Positions 15,895 through 25,576 of a DNA stretch of 32,028 nucleotides are shown here, in pieces. The stretch's first letter is position 1; the number at the start of each line of letters is the position of its first letter. The position numbers were made by a program, and so were the translations under genes. This DNA is from Burkholderia sp. Bp8963 (GTDB taxonomy: Bacteria; Pseudomonadota; Gammaproteobacteria; Burkholderiales; Burkholderiaceae). The notes beneath the pieces were generated by a model. It searched no databases. It was not told the origin of the DNA and saw only the letters and a list, made by a program, of their open reading frames with translations. The stretch is from contig NZ_QTQP01000068.1 of the NCBI RefSeq assembly GCF_003854275.1, positions 1-32,028 of the forward strand. Direction: 5' to 3'.

Positions 15895-15920
15895 ATGCAA
15901 ATCTTTTTTATGATTTGCAT
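15895..15920. promoter_or_regulatory. perfect palindrome, likely XRE operator
   Basis: Arms ATGCAAATC (15895-15903) and GATTTGCAT (15912-15920) are perfect 9-base inverted repeats with an 8-base A/T spacer. They sit at the 5' end of the XRE gene. Size and position fit the binding site of a dimeric XRE regulator controlling its own transcription. Confidence 0.6.
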
Positions 15921-15927
15921 CTTCCAC

Positions 15928-16188
15928 TCACCGGCCAGGCGCCCGCGCCACTCCGTTTTGTTGCCTCTTTGCCGCGCTACGACGTCGCTCATACATCTCG
16001 TCGCGCAACAGCTGCTTGAACCTGTAGCCAATTTCGAACGGGGACATTGTCCGAATTGCGACGTACTCTCGCGGCGTCATCGCGCCAACGACTTGCATGA
16101 GGCCGTGGTCCATAGCGTCAACAAGCATGCGCTCGACCGTAGGCGGGACGCTGTTGGCCGATTTCGTGCGCGACATCTTGGTTCGCAT
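15928..16188 (-). CDS. hypothetical protein
   Basis: An 86-residue protein with a basic N-terminus (MRTKMSRTKSAN) and a helical remainder (MVDAMDHGLMQ-like, then REYVAIRTMSPFEIGYRFKQ). GAGGAAGA lies about 4 bases before ATG 16188, so the longer start at 16221 was not used. It stops directly before the region of the XRE gene. The family is not recognised. Confidence 0.5.
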   Translation of the reverse strand: MRTKMSRTKSANSVPPTVERMLVDAMDHGLMQVVGAMTPREYVAIRTMSPFEIGYRFKQLLRDEMYERRRSAAKRQQNGVARAPGR

Positions 16189-16248
16189 CGTTCTTCCTCG
16201 ATACTGGTTGCGTGCCTTCAAGCGTGCAGCGCCGCCGACTACTGTTGA

Positions 16249-16755
16249 TTAAGCAAATCTCGAGTGCAGTCGGCGCCGCAGCAGTTCGACGACAGCGTCG
16301 TCTCCTAACGCATACTCCGACTGGCAATGCACGAGGCGCTCTTTGCAGCTCTCGAAACCATCGCTGCGGTCATCAAGCGCAATCCATTCTAGGCGCTCGC
16401 GTCCTTGTCGGCGAACGTAATCGAGGACTTGTGCGCCTCTCGAGAGCATTGGCCATAACTGCTCGTCGAATTCGCATCCTTGATACGTTGCACCGATTAC
16501 CCGTGCGCGCAGCGATGGCGACGGCAATTGCGAGCAGGTGTAGTCGACGCCGAATCGGAATGCCCAATCCGAAGACAGGACAACTGACACATCTGGATAC
16601 GGACTCAATGCGTCGTCCAGTACAGGCAGGTATTCAAACAACTCGATACGTCCGGGCGCACTGCTAACGATGCAGCGCCCTGCGACATACGAATTGCCTC
16701 GGTGCAGTACCCCATCGATGTCGAGAAACAGAATTTGACGCTCGGTCATCGTCAT
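16249..16755 (-). CDS. HAD-superfamily hydrolase-like protein
   Basis: A 168-residue protein. Motif I of the HAD fold is ILFLDIDGVL (D12 and D14, the nucleophile and acid). VVLSSDWAFR holds the motif II serine. IALDDRSDG further on supplies the acidic motif. The layout fits the short HAD domains found in RNA-repair and phage-linked proteins. The substrate is unknown. GGAG lies 9 bases before the ATG. It precedes the small unknown and XRE genes on the same strand and may be co-transcribed with them. Confidence 0.75.
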   Translation of the reverse strand: MTMTERQILFLDIDGVLHRGNSYVAGRCIVSSAPGRIELFEYLPVLDDALSPYPDVSVVLSSDWAFRFGVDYTCSQLPSPSLRARVIGATYQGCEFDEQLWPMLSRGAQVLDYVRRQGRERLEWIALDDRSDGFESCKERLVHCQSEYALGDDAVVELLRRRLHSRFA

Positions 16756-16822
16756 AGATATCTCCAGGTGAACACATTTTGACGAGAACGCCGGTGCCGG
16801 TCCGCATCATCCGCACATGCTT

Positions 16823-17176
16823 CTACCAACCGAGTAGCATCTGAACGCGCGCCATGACCCAGCTCTGTTCAGATGTGGACACGTCCCACAGCCCAGAGGT
16901 CACCTTTCGTGACAAGCCATCACGCGCGCGGGCTAAATTAAGGTCTCGCGTCCAGGACGGGTGCTCGGAGGCCTTACGCGCACAGTACGACGCAAGCTGC
17001 TGAGCGAGGTCTTCACATGCGTCGTACCGTTCCAGCAATTCATCGTCGGTGAGCCCGACGCGATGTTTACCGTCGACGGACCTCACGGCGACCTTAGGTT
17101 GTGAGCCGGCCAATGACACTGCTGGTGGCTCACGCGGGAAATCATCAGGGACTGGTTGCACGGTATCCTCCTGCAT
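16823..17176 (-). CDS. fifth gene of the Tn7-like operon, unknown
   Basis: A 117-residue protein starting 3 bases after the tniQ stop, so it belongs to the transposition operon. It is proline-rich at the N-terminus and mostly helical and charged after that (DDELLERYDACEDLAQQLAS), without recognisable motifs. In the Tn6022-type arrangement, as I recall it, a small gene called tniE follows the TniQ-like gene, so this could be its counterpart. That comparison is from memory and based on position only. Confidence 0.55.
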   Translation of the reverse strand: MQEDTVQPVPDDFPREPPAVSLAGSQPKVAVRSVDGKHRVGLTDDELLERYDACEDLAQQLASYCARKASEHPSWTRDLNLARARDGLSRKVTSGLWDVSTSEQSWVMARVQMLLGW

Positions 17177-17179
17177 CAG

Positions 17180-19027
17180 TTATTTGCTGTTCGAGTTCTC
17201 AGCGGCGAAGGAACGTTTCGCTCGCGCACCGACGACCGCCAGGCGCCCGATGTCAGCCATTCGAACCAGGCCGCCCCTTTTTGTACCGTTCGGCAACAGC
17301 CGCGCCCCGACAATTTCGAGCCCGGTCAGTGTGGTGGCCAGGGCTGAGGACCTGGTACCCATCGCCCTCGCCAGGTCGGCGAGCGGAACGTAGGTTTGCC
17401 GGAACACCAACAGCTGTTGAGGTGAGACGACGCGACATGGTTGCCCTCGCAATACGATTTCATGCGACTGCAGCAGGCCGACGCTTATCCAGTGCGAGAT
17501 GCTTTCCCATTTCCAGCCGGTGGATTTCGCCAGTTGCTGAATCGACATGCCCGCTTCGAGCAGAGGCGTTCCGAAATACTTGGCGACATCGGAGCGGAGG
17601 AAGCTCATCTGGCCGAGATGATGACCGCGAACGACAGCGACGACGGCGCCGGCAACTATCGCTTTCATGAGTGACTGAATCGCCGCCCTATCCCCCATGC
17701 GCCGGCTCGTCAGTTCGGCCCACGTCAATCGCTCGCCATCATCTGACGGGTGCTGTTTCGCCATGCCATTGACGGTCTCGAACAGGTTCGTCAACGACTG
17801 CAACTGAATCGGTCCACCCTTGTAGATGTCGTGCCTCCAGTTCACGTCGGCGGTGACGACCTCGGCGTCGACCATATGACTGAGAACCGATGGCGGCACC
17901 TGTGCTACTTCGCAGGCCTGCATGTCGCTGACCCATTCACCGCGTCGCTGCTTGATACGTTCAATTTCTGCTGCCGGAATTTCATAGACGAGCCCCCTCG
18001 TGCCCAAGCGGCGCGTCCGGTACATGCACTCTCCGGCATTCGCGGCCTTGAGTAGCCGGTCGCGACTGACACCGATGGTCCTCGCTGCGTCAGGAAGACG
18101 GACATACTCCGTGACGTCAGCAGCAATGTTCTTGGCAATGTCGAGGCCAAGGACGCCATCAAAATTTTTGTCAGCGACCTCGATGACGACCTTGAGAAAC
18201 GGCTCGAATGCGCTGCTTTGGCAAACCTTTTTGAGCGAGACATACCACTGACCCAGCAGCGTGTTCAGGGTACGCGCCTTCGCATTGCCCACCGCAATGC
18301 GCTCCGCAACGTGCTTTTCGAAACCGGCGGGCCAATCGGCCAGCAACCGCTCCAGAGGAGCGAGCAGCTCGACGGCTTGCGAAACAGATTTCGGACTTGC
18401 GGCGCTTCGACGAGGCGGAGGCGTCGACGGGTCGGCACGCAGGCAGAGAATTCGAACGAGCTCGCACAATTCGTCGACCTTCCCGTGACGGAGCTTCGGC
18501 GGGACACTGCCCGACAGCCGCCCATCGCTTGCAATCAGAGTGGATAACCAATGCTGGGACGGCGTCGACGCGACAGTCACGAGAGTGCGCAGGTCATGCC
18601 CACATACACATTGCTCAATGCGCTCGCGATGCGGTGACAGATGGTCGCCACATTCCTGGCAGCGGTCCGTGAGAAGCGTCCGGTGAACAGGACACGCCGT
18701 GACTAACGCGTGTTCCCAGTAGTGCCGGAGGTACACCTTCTCGGTGAGGCACGCCGGGCATACGGCGTCGGACTGTGAACGGTGTAGCCTCCGCCAGCTA
18801 CGGCATTGCTGCTCCTGATGGCTCGCAAAGCGTGTCCACTTTTCGTCGATGCCCAGTTCTGCAGCGATATGGTCAGGATGCTCGAGGAGCGCGCTCCGGC
18901 TGCGCGTCACGTTGGCGAGGCCCGCCAGTTCACGCCACCCCCACAAAGCGTTACCCGCCCCAAGACGCCTGTAGTAACCGAATCCCGATTCGTCGTCGAA
19001 CGGGGAGAAGGTGATGACCAAGCTCAT
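17180..19027 (-). CDS. tniQ: TniQ/TnsD-family target-selection protein
   Basis: A 615-residue TniQ protein. The N-terminal TniQ domain opens with GFGYYRRLGAGNALWGW. A set of zinc-binding cysteines and histidine follows (C90, C93, C112, H115, C123, C126, then CVC at 140-142). The C-terminal half carries repeated helix-turn-helix-like segments. TniQ/TnsD proteins choose the target DNA and hand it to the TnsC ATPase. The start overlaps the tnsC stop by 3-4 bases. Which site it recognises cannot be told. A fragment of a related protein is at 7748-8287. Confidence 0.9.
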   Translation of the reverse strand: MSLVITFSPFDDESGFGYYRRLGAGNALWGWRELAGLANVTRSRSALLEHPDHIAAELGIDEKWTRFASHQEQQCRSWRRLHRSQSDAVCPACLTEKVYLRHYWEHALVTACPVHRTLLTDRCQECGDHLSPHRERIEQCVCGHDLRTLVTVASTPSQHWLSTLIASDGRLSGSVPPKLRHGKVDELCELVRILCLRADPSTPPPRRSAASPKSVSQAVELLAPLERLLADWPAGFEKHVAERIAVGNAKARTLNTLLGQWYVSLKKVCQSSAFEPFLKVVIEVADKNFDGVLGLDIAKNIAADVTEYVRLPDAARTIGVSRDRLLKAANAGECMYRTRRLGTRGLVYEIPAAEIERIKQRRGEWVSDMQACEVAQVPPSVLSHMVDAEVVTADVNWRHDIYKGGPIQLQSLTNLFETVNGMAKQHPSDDGERLTWAELTSRRMGDRAAIQSLMKAIVAGAVVAVVRGHHLGQMSFLRSDVAKYFGTPLLEAGMSIQQLAKSTGWKWESISHWISVGLLQSHEIVLRGQPCRVVSPQQLLVFRQTYVPLADLARAMGTRSSALATTLTGLEIVGARLLPNGTKRGGLVRMADIGRLAVVGARAKRSFAAENSNSK

Positions 19028-19995
19028 CGAATGTCTCCCGATGCGGTTGCGACGTGATTGAACGCCATGCCGTTGGTCTCGAGCACGTAAGCGTGGGCGG
19101 CAGTGAGTTCAATCAAGGAGACCTCCGACCTCACGAAGGCGGGAAAGTCCGGATGTCCGGCTGCCTGAATTGCACCAGCTGCAAGCCGGCAGTCTGCGAT
19201 GGTCAGCGGGCGAGGCGCTTCATATCTCAGCTGGCTCGCGAGTTCTTGCATGAATTTGCTCAACACCCCGACCAGACCGCCAGTGAGCAGATAGCACTGG
19301 GGTACCAGCGATTTCAGCGGTAACTCAATCGGCCAGCCGTACTCGCTAAACAGGTCGGCGTAGGTCCGGACGCACGACGCAAATGCCTTCTGGTCGGATG
19401 GGCTGCGAAAATCGTATGGCCTGAATTCCCGTCGGGCCGACGCGCGCGCACGCAGTTGTTCGTTGCTCTCGAACAGTTTTGCCAGACGAGGGACACCGAA
19501 CAACATGAGGGTCATGTTCAGAGTGTCCGCGACCCACTTGAACCAGTCTCCCGCCGCTCGCGGAGGCACTCTCGCGCCGGGCTCGACGAGGTGGCTAGCT
19601 TCTTCAAACAGAAGGACCCGTGTCCCAGCGTTCTTCAACTGTTTCACCATGTGCGCGTCCAATACCCCGGAGGTGCGACCCGTTAAGGGCATGCCCAGTG
19701 CGTCGAGAACGCTGCTGGGCAGCAGCTTGGGTGAGATATTGGTCCCAATGGGCACAACCAGCACCGGTACGTGCCGCCTGCCGTCGACTTTTGACTCTTC
19801 ATTGGCCCGCGACAGCGCATTGATGAGCATCGACTTGCCCACGCGCGAAGGCCCTACAATCCATTCGATGCGGGACGCGAAGCCGTCTCTGGCGTCTTCG
19901 ATGTACCGGTTGAGAGGGCCGAGCTGCTCGCTGAATGCACGGTGCTGCAATTCGCAGTGTTCGATACTTTGCCTCAGTTTCTGAGCCTGATTCAT
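19024..19995 (-). CDS. tnsC: TnsC/TniB-like transposition ATPase
   Basis: A 323-residue AAA+ ATPase. The Walker A motif is GPSRVGKS (48-55) and Walker B is RVLLFEEASHL (E131, E132). It is short, as TniB-type proteins are, compared with Tn7 TnsC (over 500 residues). TnsC proteins polymerise on target DNA with ATP and connect TniQ to the transposase. It overlaps tnsB upstream and tniQ downstream by 4 bases. Confidence 0.9.
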   Translation of the reverse strand: MNQAQKLRQSIEHCELQHRAFSEQLGPLNRYIEDARDGFASRIEWIVGPSRVGKSMLINALSRANEESKVDGRRHVPVLVVPIGTNISPKLLPSSVLDALGMPLTGRTSGVLDAHMVKQLKNAGTRVLLFEEASHLVEPGARVPPRAAGDWFKWVADTLNMTLMLFGVPRLAKLFESNEQLRARASARREFRPYDFRSPSDQKAFASCVRTYADLFSEYGWPIELPLKSLVPQCYLLTGGLVGVLSKFMQELASQLRYEAPRPLTIADCRLAAGAIQAAGHPDFPAFVRSEVSLIELTAAHAYVLETNGMAFNHVATASGDIR

Positions 19996-21980
19996 TTCTG
20001 CTTTTCTCCGTCGACTCGGTTCAGCACTGCTAGCGACGGCGCGTCATCAAAGGACTGTTGCTCGAACCCCGTGTCGTTTGCCTTTGCGATGTCGCTTTTG
20101 GGCGGGATTGGGTTCTGGGCCGCGCGACGGATGGCCGCCGAGTCTTTGGCGCGGTTGGCCGTCGCCCGATTCCTTTCGGCCTTGCCCGGCTTTTTTGAAG
20201 CCGGCTTCCCGGTGGATTCGATGGAGCGTGCATGCACAGCGGCACGAAATGCCGCTTTCTCTGGTGATTCGCTCTCCCCCGGTTTGGCTTCTTTGAGTAG
20301 CTCTTTCACGCGGACGAAGGAATACGCAGGCGACGTTTCGTTGACAAACTCCTCCGTCAGCACGACGAGTGGCCGGTCCGGACCGTCGTCGACATATATC
20401 TGCCGGTAGTCGTCGGGGTTAGCGTAAATATCGAGGAGTACTTCGCCGTACCTCTTCAGCAGGTAAACCACGTTATCGCCCTTGTAGTTGAAGCCCTTGT
20501 AGGAGATACCCGTTTTGCGGTTTAAGGTCTTGACGTCACGCTCGTAAAGCGTCATCAGCCACTCCGACCTGGGCGGCGGTAGCGGCATGGCAAATAGGTG
20601 TTCTTGCGTCAGGCTTTTCCATCGAGAGGCGGGCGTGCTACCCAGCTTCGTCATATCGCGGAAATCACTGCGGATGTGACGCTCAAGCTCAGTATTGGCC
20701 CAGTCCTCGTGGTACCAACGCACAATCCACCGTTCCAGCTCATCTTCCGACATCAACTCGTCACCCAGAGCGACCGGGTCACGCTGACCGTCTTTGCCGT
20801 CGACGCGCGTGCAGCCTGGCAGCGTCTGCAGCGCGTCCTTGAGCGAGCGGTTCAGCCGTTCAATGTACGGCTTCCCGTGTGCATGACGGGATTTGCAGTG
20901 CATGGGGTCAATGTCAAGACGGGTCAGCCTCTCCATCCGGTGCCCCTTTGTCTCCGGACCATTGTCAAATATCAGCTGATGCGGCGTGCCAAAGACATCG
21001 AGGACGTAAGTGAGGCCCAGCTTCGCCAGCTTGGCCTTCTTCGAAAACAGGATGGATTCGATACATTGCAGTCCGTCAGACTCGGACGGGCCGCCAATCA
21101 CCATGTACCAGCCGAGCACGAGACCGGTGCAGCAATCGATGGCATGAATCATCCACACATTGCTGGAGATACCATGCCGGGTCTGGACAACAAAAGGCAG
21201 GTGCAAGGCGTCCTGCTCAACCCGGTCGAATGGCAAGGCGACGACAATGCGGTTCCGTGCAGTAGACTTCCCGGCTGGAACGTCCTTCGGGTCCATCCGG
21301 TCGATTTCGGGGTCGACACTTAGATTGCTGTAAATCGTTTTCATGACAAACCGGCGACTGATGCAGCTGCCCGGAGCCAGCAATCCCGACTCCCAAGCTC
21401 GGTCGGTTATGTGCTTGGTAAGGTCGCGCAGGGTCCATCGGGACTTCGGCTTCAGGTACAGAACATCCGCCACATCACAAATCAGGTCGACGATTCGCTG
21501 GTCGTAGCGTTGCGTGCGATTACCCTTGTTGCCGTCGCCTCGCAGCAACGGCAGGCCTTTGCGTTTGGCCTCGGCGTATCTGTAGAGGGTGGCTCGAGAC
21601 GGAAATGCGTCTGTGCAGCCCGGCTCGGGATTGTGTTCCTCCCTGGCAATCTCATACGCCCTTCGAAAACTGACCCCATACTTCTTCTCAATCTGCTCGA
21701 CTTTGCGCAAGCACGCCTGCGCCATTTGAAACGCTTCGTCGAGGCGCGGGTCGTCCTGTGCCGCCGCGCTGACACGCGGCGCGCCTCGGCGGAGCAGCAC
21801 CAGGCGGCCATCAGCGATGCCGTTGCGGATTTCCGACAGGTCCTTGTACGTGTCCTGGTGCTTGTCCCTGTCGAATACCTTTACCCAGCCGTCGCGCGGC
21901 GTCGGGTCAATCACTTGCCAGCGCGCGGTTTCCTGACCCTGCTCGCGCAATTCGTCGTTACGTAGCAGCGACCGATTCAC
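19992..21980 (-). CDS. tnsB: TnsB/TniA-like DDE transposase
   Basis: A 662-residue transposase of the Mu/TnsB/TniA group. The DDE catalytic residues are probably D257 (RVEQDALHLPF), D339 (QLIFDNGPE) and E374 (GKPYIERLNRS). An N-terminal DNA-binding region precedes them, and a Mu-type C-terminal beta-barrel follows (GISYKGFNYKGDNVVYLL). It cuts 3' ends and joins them to the target. The sequence around the first aspartate differs from the common IDHT form. The start is GTG, overlapping the tnsA stop (GTGA). Confidence 0.92.
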   Translation of the reverse strand: MNRSLLRNDELREQGQETARWQVIDPTPRDGWVKVFDRDKHQDTYKDLSEIRNGIADGRLVLLRRGAPRVSAAAQDDPRLDEAFQMAQACLRKVEQIEKKYGVSFRRAYEIAREEHNPEPGCTDAFPSRATLYRYAEAKRKGLPLLRGDGNKGNRTQRYDQRIVDLICDVADVLYLKPKSRWTLRDLTKHITDRAWESGLLAPGSCISRRFVMKTIYSNLSVDPEIDRMDPKDVPAGKSTARNRIVVALPFDRVEQDALHLPFVVQTRHGISSNVWMIHAIDCCTGLVLGWYMVIGGPSESDGLQCIESILFSKKAKLAKLGLTYVLDVFGTPHQLIFDNGPETKGHRMERLTRLDIDPMHCKSRHAHGKPYIERLNRSLKDALQTLPGCTRVDGKDGQRDPVALGDELMSEDELERWIVRWYHEDWANTELERHIRSDFRDMTKLGSTPASRWKSLTQEHLFAMPLPPPRSEWLMTLYERDVKTLNRKTGISYKGFNYKGDNVVYLLKRYGEVLLDIYANPDDYRQIYVDDGPDRPLVVLTEEFVNETSPAYSFVRVKELLKEAKPGESESPEKAAFRAAVHARSIESTGKPASKKPGKAERNRATANRAKDSAAIRRAAQNPIPPKSDIAKANDTGFEQQSFDDAPSLAVLNRVDGEKQK

Positions 21981-22759
21981 GGCGTAACTCGCTCGAGCAG
22001 TTCAAGATGGCTAAGGTCACCCAGGGCTGGCGCCAGAACCATGTCGCCACGAATGGCATGACTCACCACGTCGGCGCTGACAGCGCCACTCACCAGAAGC
22101 GCCGGTACGAGATTAGGGGATAGGTCGAGTTCCGCGCACAGTGTCTGCAGTGTCACGCGCCGACCAGCACAGACAGCCTCGATTTTTTGAATCAAATCCG
22201 CAGACGGCCAGAGGTCACTGCGGGAGGCCGCCTTCCTGAGCAACGGAAGGTTACTGCGTAGCGGATGCGGGCTGGCAGGAATCATCGCCGTGGAAAACAG
22301 GTATCCCGCCGCCTCGAGAATCTGCGCGGCCCGCTCAAGTGTGGACTTGTATTCGTCGTCTCCGTCGTAGCCTTCGCGCTTCACCTCGATAGCGCTGCGG
22401 GGAGCGTTGTGCCTGTCGACTGCGAAATCAGGGGTATAGAACTGCCGCCCCTGCCGGTCTTTGTGCCTGAGACGCGCCTCGTCGACCGCCTCTGGCGTCT
22501 GCAACAGACGTCGGTCAATCAAGTCGACTTTGAATGGTTGGGGTCTGAATGCTCGGACTCTGGGGTCGAGGGTGAGCAGGTGAGCAACCAGGCGCTCCTC
22601 GTCGGACTCGACGACGAGTTGACCGGTTGCCTTTGAGCTGTAGGTGAGGAAGAGCGCCTTGCCGAACGTAGGCGCGACACGCCGGATACCGGCGTCCGCG
22701 CTCGCTAGGCGTTGCCCACGCGAGCCGTAAGGGGCTTTGATGGATTGTGGGCGCCTCAT
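21977..22759 (-). CDS. tnsA: TnsA-like endonuclease
   Basis: A 260-residue protein of the TnsA type. It contains the family segment VVESDEERLVAHLLTLDP and the nuclease core FYTPDF (D111), then AIEVKRE (E125, K127), a PD-(D/E)xK-like active site. TnsA cuts the non-transferred strand, allowing cut-and-paste transposition. ATG 22759 is used; a GTG at 22768 is also possible, and neither has a strong ribosome site. First gene of the operon; the transposon end is expected upstream, between 22760 and about 23640. Confidence 0.88.
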   Translation of the reverse strand: MRRPQSIKAPYGSRGQRLASADAGIRRVAPTFGKALFLTYSSKATGQLVVESDEERLVAHLLTLDPRVRAFRPQPFKVDLIDRRLLQTPEAVDEARLRHKDRQGRQFYTPDFAVDRHNAPRSAIEVKREGYDGDDEYKSTLERAAQILEAAGYLFSTAMIPASPHPLRSNLPLLRKAASRSDLWPSADLIQKIEAVCAGRRVTLQTLCAELDLSPNLVPALLVSGAVSADVVSHAIRGDMVLAPALGDLSHLELLERVTP

Positions 22760-22768
22760 TGCTGGCAC

Positions 22769-23681
22769 CCAGCGCGTTCATTCGACGATTCCGCCGGCAA
22801 ACGATGATATGGAAAACGTCCGGGTCCTCTGAACATAAGCATCCCAGCCCGCTAACAAGCAAGCTCAAATAAAGGACGCTTCGAGGTGGAGGTTATCGAT
22901 GCGAAATTTGTGACCGGGTGGTCACCGGCCCCAGTCGGCCGTCAATTGTCAGGTGAGGTTGTACGTATTCGCACTTTACCGTCGGACAAGCTGTCCGTTC
23001 CACAGTGGGGGTGCGCAGCCCTTCTCACCAGAACCATATGTAATGGTCGGTGTAAATGCTACACGAGGCTGCGGCGCGAACACAAGAGCGCATGCAAAAT
23101 TTACAAACTGCCAGTGGCAGCGGGACCAAGTTGAGATGCGTCGATTTTCACCGCGACGAAATTCGAAGACGCCTTACGGCTTCCGGGTTTGAGAGCCGGA
23201 GCTTGTCTGCAGCCGACGGCGTCGTAGATGCGGACTGGATTCGATGCGCGGCAGATTGGTTGAACCCGACAATCGCACGTCGGTAGGCGGAAGTCGACGG
23301 CTCATCGGACAGCCTTTTGTAATGAGCAAAGGAGTTGCCAAAAATCGCAATCCATTTGAAAGAAATTCATGGCGGGACGCGACGAGTGCTAACGCGCAGC
23401 TGAATTTCCGTCCCAAGTAACATCGCTGGTCCGGCAGCCATTTTCACAATGATTGTTCGGCGCAGGCAACGATGGCACGGCTTCCCGCCGTGACTCGAAT
23501 GGAGCAGCGCCAGGCGAGCAAGCTGCACGAGTTGGATGCCGACTAGGGAGGATAATTCATGCTGTCTCTATATCGGCCGATACCCATCTTCACACATACA
23601 ATAGCGGGTACGCTGGGACACGAATGTGGAGAATTTTAGCCACGTTTGCGCGAATTTATTACAGGACTCAAAATCACCGGC
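22769..23681. other. intergenic stretch between tnsA and the defence island
   Basis: About 900 bases between divergent operons. Two perfect inverted repeats are visible: GTGACC/GGTCAC (22910-22925) and CGGACA/TGTCCG (22983-22997). They could be operators for the divergent transcription units. A 76-codon plus-strand frame at 23056-23286 ends in a helical segment (DEIRRRLTASGFESRSL) and may be a small gene. A 32-codon frame at 23322 has no ribosome site. No TGTC-type transposon end with repeats was found here. Confidence 0.45.
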
Positions 23682-25559
23682 ATGAATACTGCTACGTGGA
23701 TGGTCGAAAACTGTCAAGTTCTTCTCAGGAAGGCATCGGGAGAGCGCGTGGCTCCCCCAGCGATTGACATTTTCAAGGCAGTCTTCGGCCGTCTGCGTGT
23801 CTGTGCAGATGAGCCTGTCCGGAGCCCTCTGGACGACATTTCCTCGTTGACATTCTCACGAGCGCCGGCCCACCCGGCAGTTCGTCTTTCGGGGAGTGAT
23901 GGTCGCAACCTCCGGCTCACTTTTGGTCACGCTACGGACACGGGCTTTGTTCGAGCACATGGCGAGAGCGACCAGCTCGTTCACGACGGTCGCTGGTACC
24001 CCATCAGGGCAGACCTAGTGCAGTCAGCTTTGGACTGGCTGGAGGTTGCGGGAGTGAAGCCCGATGGGCTCATCACCGTTGGTGACCTAGTCGTCCTGCG
24101 AGCTCAAAAGGAGACGCCGTTTGCTGTATTCGATGAAGTAGCCTTCGATGCTGCGAAATCAGTCATTGATGAGCCCCGGGCGCCGATTGCGGGCTTCTCC
24201 GGAGCTCTCTACCCATACCAGTTGTCGGGCGTTGCCTTTCTGTCCCTTGTGGCTGAGCAGGGCGTTGGGTGCATCCTTGGTGACGAGATGGGATTGGGTA
24301 AGACCGCGCAGGTTATTGCACTGCTACAGATTGAGAAGAACGCTGGGCGTGGGCCGGCCCTTGTCGTTGCTCCAGCAACACTACTCGAAAACTGGCGGAG
24401 AGAGCTCGCGTCCTTTGCTCCTACGCTTACTGTCTCGCTTCACGCAGGAGCAGACCGGGCCGGCATATCCGCCCGGCTACAGGGCACTGACATCATTCTT
24501 GTCTCTTACGACACAGCAATTCGTGACGAGGAAATTCTCAGCCAGATAGCGTGGAACATCATCGCACTTGATGAGGCGCAAGCTATTAAGAACCCCGAGG
24601 CACAGCGGACAGTTACCGTGAAGCGGCTGCCTCGCAGGGTCTCGATTGCCGTAACCGGTACGCCGCTGGAGAACCGCATTGATGACCTATGGTCCTTGGC
24701 GGACTTCGCGATGCCCGGGATACTGGGTGGGCGGAACGCGTTCCTCTCCCAGTTTGGCAACGAGATAGGGGACGCTGTCCGGTTAGCGCCCATCGTTGCC
24801 CCGATGCTGTTGCGGCGCAAGGTGCTGGACGTTGCGCAGGACCTGCCCGAGCGAATTGAAGTGCCGCAGGCCTTGCAGATGTCATTGCCCCTTGCTCAGG
24901 TATATGAGGCTCTGCGTAAGCAGACTTTGGAGGAGTTTGGGCCGACGGGGGGGCTGGTCGCAACGACCCGGCTTCGCATGCTCTGCGCCCACCCCCAACT
25001 TGTTGGTAGCTGGCACGCGGACCCTTCCGTCGAAATGCCTAAATACGAGAGGACGGTGGAGCTTCTAGAGGAAATCTTTAGTGGGGGGGAGAAAGCACTC
25101 ATTTTCTCTACATATCAGGCTATGGCCAACCTTTTCATGTCCGATATGCCAAGACGATTTCCAAAGGCATTTTTTGACTTTATCGATGGGCGGGTCGAGG
25201 GGGCTATGCGACAGGCCGTCGTGGACCGGTTCTTTGAGCATCAAGGGTATGGCGTACTATTCCTGAATCCGAAGGCAGCTGGGTCAGGCCTTAATATCAC
25301 GACGGCCAACCACGTGATTCACTACAACCCGGAGTGGAACCCAGCACTAACGGCTCAGGCGTCGGCGCGTTCCTACAGAAGAAAGCAGACAAGGCCAGTG
25401 ACGATTCATCATTTATTCTACGTCCAGACGGTAGAGGACGTGATTAGAGGCGCGGCGGCCTTCAAGCAAGACCTTGCCCGTGAAGCTGTAACTGGCCATG
25501 AGGGAAACATCGACCCCATGGCCATTGCGCAGGCACTACAGGTTTCGCCGCTGACCTGA
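23682..25559 (+). CDS. SNF2-family helicase/translocase
   Basis: A 625-residue superfamily 2 ATPase of the SNF2 type. Motif I is GDEMGLGKTAQ (200-210), motif II DEAQ (297-300), motif III TGTPLE (325-330). The C-terminal lobe has GSGLNITTANHVIHYNPEWN and an arginine-finger motif (QASARSYRRKQ). The first 170 residues are not recognised. Such enzymes translocate on double-stranded DNA with ATP. ATG 23682 is chosen over a TTG at 23646; no strong ribosome site precedes it. It begins a four-gene run with the B3-like, GHKL and HNH genes, and probably powers a restriction complex. Confidence 0.88.
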   Translation: MNTATWMVENCQVLLRKASGERVAPPAIDIFKAVFGRLRVCADEPVRSPLDDISSLTFSRAPAHPAVRLSGSDGRNLRLTFGHATDTGFVRAHGESDQLVHDGRWYPIRADLVQSALDWLEVAGVKPDGLITVGDLVVLRAQKETPFAVFDEVAFDAAKSVIDEPRAPIAGFSGALYPYQLSGVAFLSLVAEQGVGCILGDEMGLGKTAQVIALLQIEKNAGRGPALVVAPATLLENWRRELASFAPTLTVSLHAGADRAGISARLQGTDIILVSYDTAIRDEEILSQIAWNIIALDEAQAIKNPEAQRTVTVKRLPRRVSIAVTGTPLENRIDDLWSLADFAMPGILGGRNAFLSQFGNEIGDAVRLAPIVAPMLLRRKVLDVAQDLPERIEVPQALQMSLPLAQVYEALRKQTLEEFGPTGGLVATTRLRMLCAHPQLVGSWHADPSVEMPKYERTVELLEEIFSGGEKALIFSTYQAMANLFMSDMPRRFPKAFFDFIDGRVEGAMRQAVVDRFFEHQGYGVLFLNPKAAGSGLNITTANHVIHYNPEWNPALTAQASARSYRRKQTRPVTIHHLFYVQTVEDVIRGAAAFKQDLAREAVTGHEGNIDPMAIAQALQVSPLT

Positions 25560-25576
25560 AAAGGGATTTGTGACCA

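Noticed and set aside
22910..22997. Tn7-like right end beside tnsA
   Set aside because: The two inverted repeats here are palindromic operator-like sites, without a TGT terminus or repeated transposase-site pattern.
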